Assembly: GCA_964607915.1 (NCBI GenBank)
Contig: CAZSMU010000025.1
Span: 1-34,234, forward strand
Length of the DNA: 34,234 bases
Reading direction: 5' to 3'
Source: JADJPL01 sp964607915
Lineage (GTDB): Bacteria > Bacteroidota > Bacteroidia > Chitinophagales > Saprospiraceae
Position 1 is the first letter of the stretch. The number at the start of each line of letters is the position of its first letter. Of the stretch, positions 30,457 through 34,234 are shown one piece after another. The translations under genes and the position numbers were made by a program. Below the pieces are notes generated by a model. It was not told where the DNA came from and did no database searches. It saw only the letters and a program-made list of their open reading frames with translations.

Positions 30457-32361
30457 ATGATGACTCAAATCAAGACTTTGGAAGAATACCGCGAGGTGTA
30501 TCGTCGAAGCGTCGAGGACCCCGAGGGGTTCTGGGAAGAACAGGCTTCCCGTTTTGTATGGAAAAAAAAGTGGGGCCGTATCCTGGACTGGGACTTTGTG
30601 GGGCCTGATGTGAAGTGGTTTGCCGGCGGGCAGCTAAACATCACCGAAAACTGCCTGGATCGGCATCTCGACGAACGCGGCGACCAGGCGGCAATCATCT
30701 GGGAAGCCAACGACCCTGCTGCCCCCAACCGAGTATTCACCTACCGACAGCTTCACGCAGAGGTTTGTAAAGCAGCTAATGCACTCAAAGCCAATGGAGT
30801 ACAAAAAGGCGACCGCATCTGCTTTTACATGCCTATGGTACCTGAGCTGGCGATTGGCGTCCTGGCGTGTGCCCGCATCGGGGCTATCCATTCGGTCGTC
30901 TTTGCCGGATTTTCCGCGCATTCGCTTGCGGACCGTATCCAGGATGCCCGGTGTAAGATGGTGATTTGCTCCGACTACAACCACCGTGGGGCTAAATACA
31001 TCCCGGTGAAAAGCGTCGTGGACGAAGCGATTGCCATGGGTTGCGACAGCGTGGAAACCGTGCTCGTCTATGCCTGCTCGGATGAGCCTACCACAATGCA
31101 GCCCATGCGCGACAAGTGGTGGCACGAGGAGGTGGCCGCGCAGTCCACGGACTGTCCGGCAGAGGCCATGGATGCAGAAGATATGCTTTTTATTCTGTAC
31201 ACCTCCGGCTCGACGGGCAAGCCCAAAGGGGTAGTCCACACCTGTGGTGGCTATATGATCTACACCAGCTATACCTTCGAAAATGTATTCCAGTACCAAC
31301 CCGGGGATATCTACTGGTGCACGGCCGATATCGGCTGGGTGACCGGCCACTCCTATATCGTATACGGCCCCCTGCTCAGCGGTGCTACGACCGTCATGTT
31401 CGAGGGAGTACCCACCTACCCGCACGCGGGGCGCTTCTGGGAAGTGTGCGACAAACTGAAGGTTACGCATTTTTATACTGCTCCGACCGCCATCCGGGCA
31501 CTGATGGCGCAGGGAAACCAACACGTCGAGAAATACAAGCTCGATTCCCTGCGCGTCCTCGGCAGCGTAGGTGAGCCTATCAATGAGGAGGCCTGGAAAT
31601 GGTACCACCACCACATCGGCAAGGATCGCTGCCCCATTGTGGACACCTGGTGGCAAACCGAAACCGGCGGGATACTCATCTCGCCGCTTGCAGGCATAAC
31701 CCCTCTGAAACCCTGCTACGCCACCCTGCCTATGCCGGGTATACAACCTTGCCTGGTAGATGCCAACGGCAAGGAGCTGGAAGGCAATGGCATCGAAGGA
31801 CTGCTCTGCATCAAGTTCCCATGGCCCTCTATCTTGCGAACCACGTACGGGGATCACGAGCGCTGTCGCCAAACATACTTTGCCCCCTTTGAGAACCTCT
31901 ATTTCACCGGCGACGGCGCCCGGAGGGACGAGGACGGCTACTATCGGATTATAGGGCGCGTGGACGATGTCATTAACGTATCCGGCCATCGCCTGGGCAC
32001 CGCCGAAGTAGAAAATGCCATCAACCAGCATCCCGATGTCATAGAATCAGCGGTGGTAGGGTATCCTCACGATATCAAGGGGCAGGGGATCTATGCCTAC
32101 GTCATCACCAACGGCGAACGTTCAGATGAAGACCTGTTCCGAAAAGAAGTCCACGAAGTGGTGTCGAAAGAAATCGGCCCGATTGCAAAACCCGACAAAA
32201 TTCAGATCGTCTCCGGCCTGCCCAAAACGCGCTCCGGGAAAATCATGCGCCGCATATTGCGCAAAGTAGCCGCCGGCGAGACATCCAACCTCGGGGACAT
32301 CTCCACCTTGCTCAACCCGGAAGTGGTCGAAGAAATCAAAACCGGGGCAGAAAACCTTTAG
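30457..32361 (+). CDS. acs: Acetate-CoA ligase (acetyl-CoA synthetase)
   Basis: The 634-residue protein is a near-full-length acetyl-CoA synthetase, about 15 residues shorter than the usual ~650. The AMP-binding loop is YTSGSTGKPKGVVHT, followed by VDTWWQTETGG, then GRVDDVINVSGHRLGTAEVENA at the domain hinge. The C-terminal PKTRSGKIMRR carries K595, the lysine that is acetylated to switch off the enzyme in other bacteria. It makes acetyl-CoA from acetate, ATP and CoA in the cytoplasm. ATG 30460 is an equally possible start. The next gene follows after 2 bases and is surely co-transcribed. Confidence 0.97.
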   Translation: MMTQIKTLEEYREVYRRSVEDPEGFWEEQASRFVWKKKWGRILDWDFVGPDVKWFAGGQLNITENCLDRHLDERGDQAAIIWEANDPAAPNRVFTYRQLHAEVCKAANALKANGVQKGDRICFYMPMVPELAIGVLACARIGAIHSVVFAGFSAHSLADRIQDARCKMVICSDYNHRGAKYIPVKSVVDEAIAMGCDSVETVLVYACSDEPTTMQPMRDKWWHEEVAAQSTDCPAEAMDAEDMLFILYTSGSTGKPKGVVHTCGGYMIYTSYTFENVFQYQPGDIYWCTADIGWVTGHSYIVYGPLLSGATTVMFEGVPTYPHAGRFWEVCDKLKVTHFYTAPTAIRALMAQGNQHVEKYKLDSLRVLGSVGEPINEEAWKWYHHHIGKDRCPIVDTWWQTETGGILISPLAGITPLKPCYATLPMPGIQPCLVDANGKELEGNGIEGLLCIKFPWPSILRTTYGDHERCRQTYFAPFENLYFTGDGARRDEDGYYRIIGRVDDVINVSGHRLGTAEVENAINQHPDVIESAVVGYPHDIKGQGIYAYVITNGERSDEDLFRKEVHEVVSKEIGPIAKPDKIQIVSGLPKTRSGKIMRRILRKVAAGETSNLGDISTLLNPEVVEEIKTGAENL

Positions 32362-32363
32362 CC

Positions 32364-33425
32364 ATGATTCTGTCCGGCAATATCCCCAGCCACAAAAAGA
32401 CGCCTTACCCCGTCGGTGAGGCCCTAAGGCAGTACCTGGCAGATTACGGCATGGGGGTGTACCTGCCGATACACTACGAAGATTTGCTGCGGCACCAGAT
32501 GTCGGTTCCCCTCCTCGACCAGGAGGGGAACGACACCCTCTGGGAAACGGTATATTTCAGCGAGCAGGAGCAAACGGAAATCTACGAGGCACTCAAGTAT
32601 ATCTACGCCTTGTTGAAAACCTCAGGTGAAATTGATGTGCTCAAACACCTGACCATCGCCCGGATAGATCATTGTACCTTTGGGAACTCCAAGCCTTTCC
32701 GGATCCGCATCATCAACCGACTGAACGACAACTACGACCATTTCTACATCAAACGGGCCGATGCGTCGCGCATATACGGACTGGAACTGGAAAACCTGCT
32801 CTCGCCCAACAGCGTCATCTTCTTCGTGCACGACCAAACCCTGGTAGAAGAGCATATCGTAGGCATACCCGGCGATATTTTTCAAAAAAAACACCTCGAA
32901 ACCAATACCTTCAACCAAATCCGGATCGCCAAGGAGTTTGTCAAGTTCAACGAGCGCTGTTACGTGCGCCTGCTGGGCGATATGAGGGCCTACAACTACG
33001 TCGTGGCGATTACTCCCGACATCGAAGGCAACCAATACCGGATGCGGGCCATTGATTTTGACCAACAATCCTATGAGGGCTGGCGCACCTTTTACCTGCC
33101 CCAGTTTTTCAAAGAAAACAACCCGACCATCTTCCTGGGTATCCAGCACATGAAGGCTGCTTCCGTAAAACAATACCAACAGGAGGAACACAGCCTTATG
33201 GCCATGCGCATGCAGGCCGTAGGGATCCGCGTAAAGCACTTGCTGCAGATATTGCGCAAAGATGAGCTGTCAAAGCCAAACAAAATCGAGCAACTTCGCG
33301 AAGAACTGGCAGAGTTTCATCACCAGGAGGCCTTCCTGGCCTGTGCGACCATGGGTGAAATCGTCGTCCAGCACCTGCGGGTAAACCTGGGCCGGCACCT
33401 ACCCCGGGAGTTGTTTTCCTTCTGA
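32364..33425 (+). CDS. Unrecognised protein with kinase-like (APH-type) motif set, coupled to acs
   Basis: I do not recognise a named family. The 353-residue protein has no signal peptide or membrane segment. Read in order it shows a possible beta3 lysine (FYIKRAD, K130), a hinge-like LVEEHIVG, a catalytic-loop-like LLGDMRAYN (D206, N211) and a metal-site-like IDFDQQ (D231, D233). This order and spacing resemble aminoglycoside-phosphotransferase/protein-kinase-like folds (HGDxxxxN then DxD), although the usual His before GD is Leu here. A helical, charged C-terminus follows. It starts 2 bases after the acs stop, so it is translationally linked to acetyl-CoA synthetase, and it ends 2 bases from the convergent ABC ATPase gene. 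A kinase role is an inference. Confidence 0.6.
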   Translation: MILSGNIPSHKKTPYPVGEALRQYLADYGMGVYLPIHYEDLLRHQMSVPLLDQEGNDTLWETVYFSEQEQTEIYEALKYIYALLKTSGEIDVLKHLTIARIDHCTFGNSKPFRIRIINRLNDNYDHFYIKRADASRIYGLELENLLSPNSVIFFVHDQTLVEEHIVGIPGDIFQKKHLETNTFNQIRIAKEFVKFNERCYVRLLGDMRAYNYVVAITPDIEGNQYRMRAIDFDQQSYEGWRTFYLPQFFKENNPTIFLGIQHMKAASVKQYQQEEHSLMAMRMQAVGIRVKHLLQILRKDELSKPNKIEQLREELAEFHHQEAFLACATMGEIVVQHLRVNLGRHLPRELFSF

Positions 33426-33427
33426 AC

Positions 33428-34114
33428 TCAGATTTCCAGTTCCTGGTCGTCGAATATCCGGCCGTTCATACAGCGGATGATCCGGGCGGGGAAGTTTTCC
33501 AGCATCCGATAATCATGGGTTGCGAACAGTACCGCTGTGTTATTTTGCCGGGATAGCTTTCGCAGCAACAACAGGATTTCGTCCGATGTCTCGGGGTCCA
33601 GGTTGCCCGTGGGCTCATCGGCGATAATCAACATGGGGTGGTTGATCAATGCCCGGGCAATGACGACGCGCTGCTGTTCGCCCCCTGAGAGTTGATGCGG
33701 CATTTTGTAGCGGTGATCCAGCAACGACACATCCGACAAGGCTTCCTGGATGCGGGCATGGATAGCTTTCTTGTCTTTCCAACCCGTCGCCGAGAGGGCA
33801 AACGAGAGGTTCTCATCCACGCTCCGATCCATGAGCAGCATGAAATCCTGGAAGACAATCCCCAGCTTGCGCCGCAGCAAGGGGATGTTCATTCGGTTGA
33901 GCTTGCGCAAATCAAAGCCGGCCACCTCGCCCATACCTTGCCGGAGCGGCAAGGCGCCGTACAGCGTTTTGAGAAGACTGGACTTGCCGCTCCCGGTGCG
34001 GCCAATCAAGTAGGTGAATTCGCCGGCGTGGAGGCGCAAATCCACCTGTTCGAGCACAGGGGTGTTGCCCTGCTCGATACGGGCGCTGCGCAATTGTACG
34101 ACTATTGGGTTCAT
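33428..34114 (-). CDS. ftsE: FtsE-like ABC transporter ATP-binding protein
   Basis: The 228-residue ABC ATPase has Walker A GRTGSGKSS, a Q-loop at VFQDF, signature LSGGEQQRV, Walker B LIIADEPTGNLD and an H-loop in FATHDYRM. The short length and the QDFMLLMDRSVDENL segment are typical of FtsE. FtsE works with the membrane protein FtsX to control peptidoglycan hydrolases at division. No ftsX lies in the window, so a MacB/LolD-type partner cannot be ruled out. It is transcribed alone here, with a palindrome-overlapped -7 element upstream. Confidence 0.85.
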   Translation of the reverse strand: MNPIVVQLRSARIEQGNTPVLEQVDLRLHAGEFTYLIGRTGSGKSSLLKTLYGALPLRQGMGEVAGFDLRKLNRMNIPLLRRKLGIVFQDFMLLMDRSVDENLSFALSATGWKDKKAIHARIQEALSDVSLLDHRYKMPHQLSGGEQQRVVIARALINHPMLIIADEPTGNLDPETSDEILLLLRKLSRQNNTAVLFATHDYRMLENFPARIIRCMNGRIFDDQELEI

Positions 34115-34183
34115 CCGCTTTTCTCATTGACGTTTGGAAGCGTAACCCCATCCATATTTTATGGGGAAAGGACGCTATGGTAA

Positions 34184-34204
34184 ACAAATGTACGCTACAT
34201 TTGT
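34184..34204. promoter_or_regulatory. Palindrome overlapping -7 elements on both strands upstream of ftsE
   Basis: ACAAATGTA (34184-34192) and TACATTTGT (34196-34204) are perfect 9-bp arms with a CGC spacer. The same bases give an exact TAnnTTTG (TACATTTG) on the - strand (34192-34185), about 71 bases before the ftsE ATG, and another on the + strand (34196-34203). An outer pair AAAGGAC (34167-34173) / GTCCTTT (34203-34209) encloses part of it. It could be an operator that covers the promoter. Confidence 0.5.
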
Positions 34205-34234
34205 CCTTTGAAATAGAAAAATCCATTCTATATG

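Noticed and set aside
30634..32031. A 465-codon open frame on the - strand inside acs
   Set aside because: It is antisense to a full-length acetyl-CoA synthetase with all motifs. Its product has no domain pattern.

Overview
The window looks like chromosomal DNA of a Bacteroidota member, probably a marine or freshwater Saprospiria/Lewinella-type organism. I infer this from gene content, not from a marker gene. The evidence is an Oar-like TonB-dependent receptor with an N-terminal carboxypeptidase-regulatory domain, a DUF4230 protein, a Bacteroidota-type Fe-S protein cluster, PyrR-like and CtlX proteins, poor Shine-Dalgarno sites, and repeated matches to the Bacteroidota -7 promoter element TAnnTTTG upstream of genes. 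No rRNA, tRNA, CRISPR array, transposase, integrase or phage gene was seen. Coding density is high and no gene-free stretch exceeds 300 bases.

Layout. 1-5.1 kb: a DUF4143-type AAA ATPase, a GH20-like lipoprotein and a TakP-type TRAP solute receptor, all on +. 5.1-6.9 kb: the TRAP permeases dctM and dctQ on -, converging on the receptor gene. 7-10 kb: a glucosaminidase-domain protein (-) diverges from an N-acetylglucosamine-kinase-like gene overlapping pfkA (+). 10-12.6 kb: an eight-haem TPR lipoprotein and a cupin (-). 12.7-15.9 kb: a four-gene - cluster (membrane ferredoxin protein, CCG-domain Fe-S protein, conserved Bacteroidota protein, Spo0M/arrestin-like protein). 16-18.5 kb: a PyrR-like phosphoribosyltransferase (+) converges on yidC (-). 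18.7-20.9 kb: a SPOR-like membrane protein and folP (-). 21-24.8 kb: a DUF4230 protein, a LuxR-type response regulator and a three-LysM protein (+). 24.8-30.3 kb: a patatin-like phospholipase, the TonB receptor and ctlX (-). 30.4-33.4 kb: acetyl-CoA synthetase followed after 2 bp by an unrecognised protein with a kinase-like motif set (+). 33.4-34.2 kb: an FtsE-like ABC ATPase (-).

Most genes are housekeeping: glycolysis, acetate activation, folate, membrane-protein insertion, envelope maintenance, 2-oxoacid or lactate uptake, and electron transfer.

The most unusual signal is a dispersed palindromic repeat family. At least seven copies lie between about 6.97 and 25.75 kb, each about 49-80 bp, with ends near AGACTTGTTGCG / CGCAACAAGTCT and a centre near CAAAAGGCCCTTTTTTCAC. 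The copies are intergenic, often touch stop codons (in two cases the element forms part of the stop codon), and share internal sequence, so they are homologous rather than independent terminators. The other candidate for a new biological link is the acs-coupled kinase-like protein.
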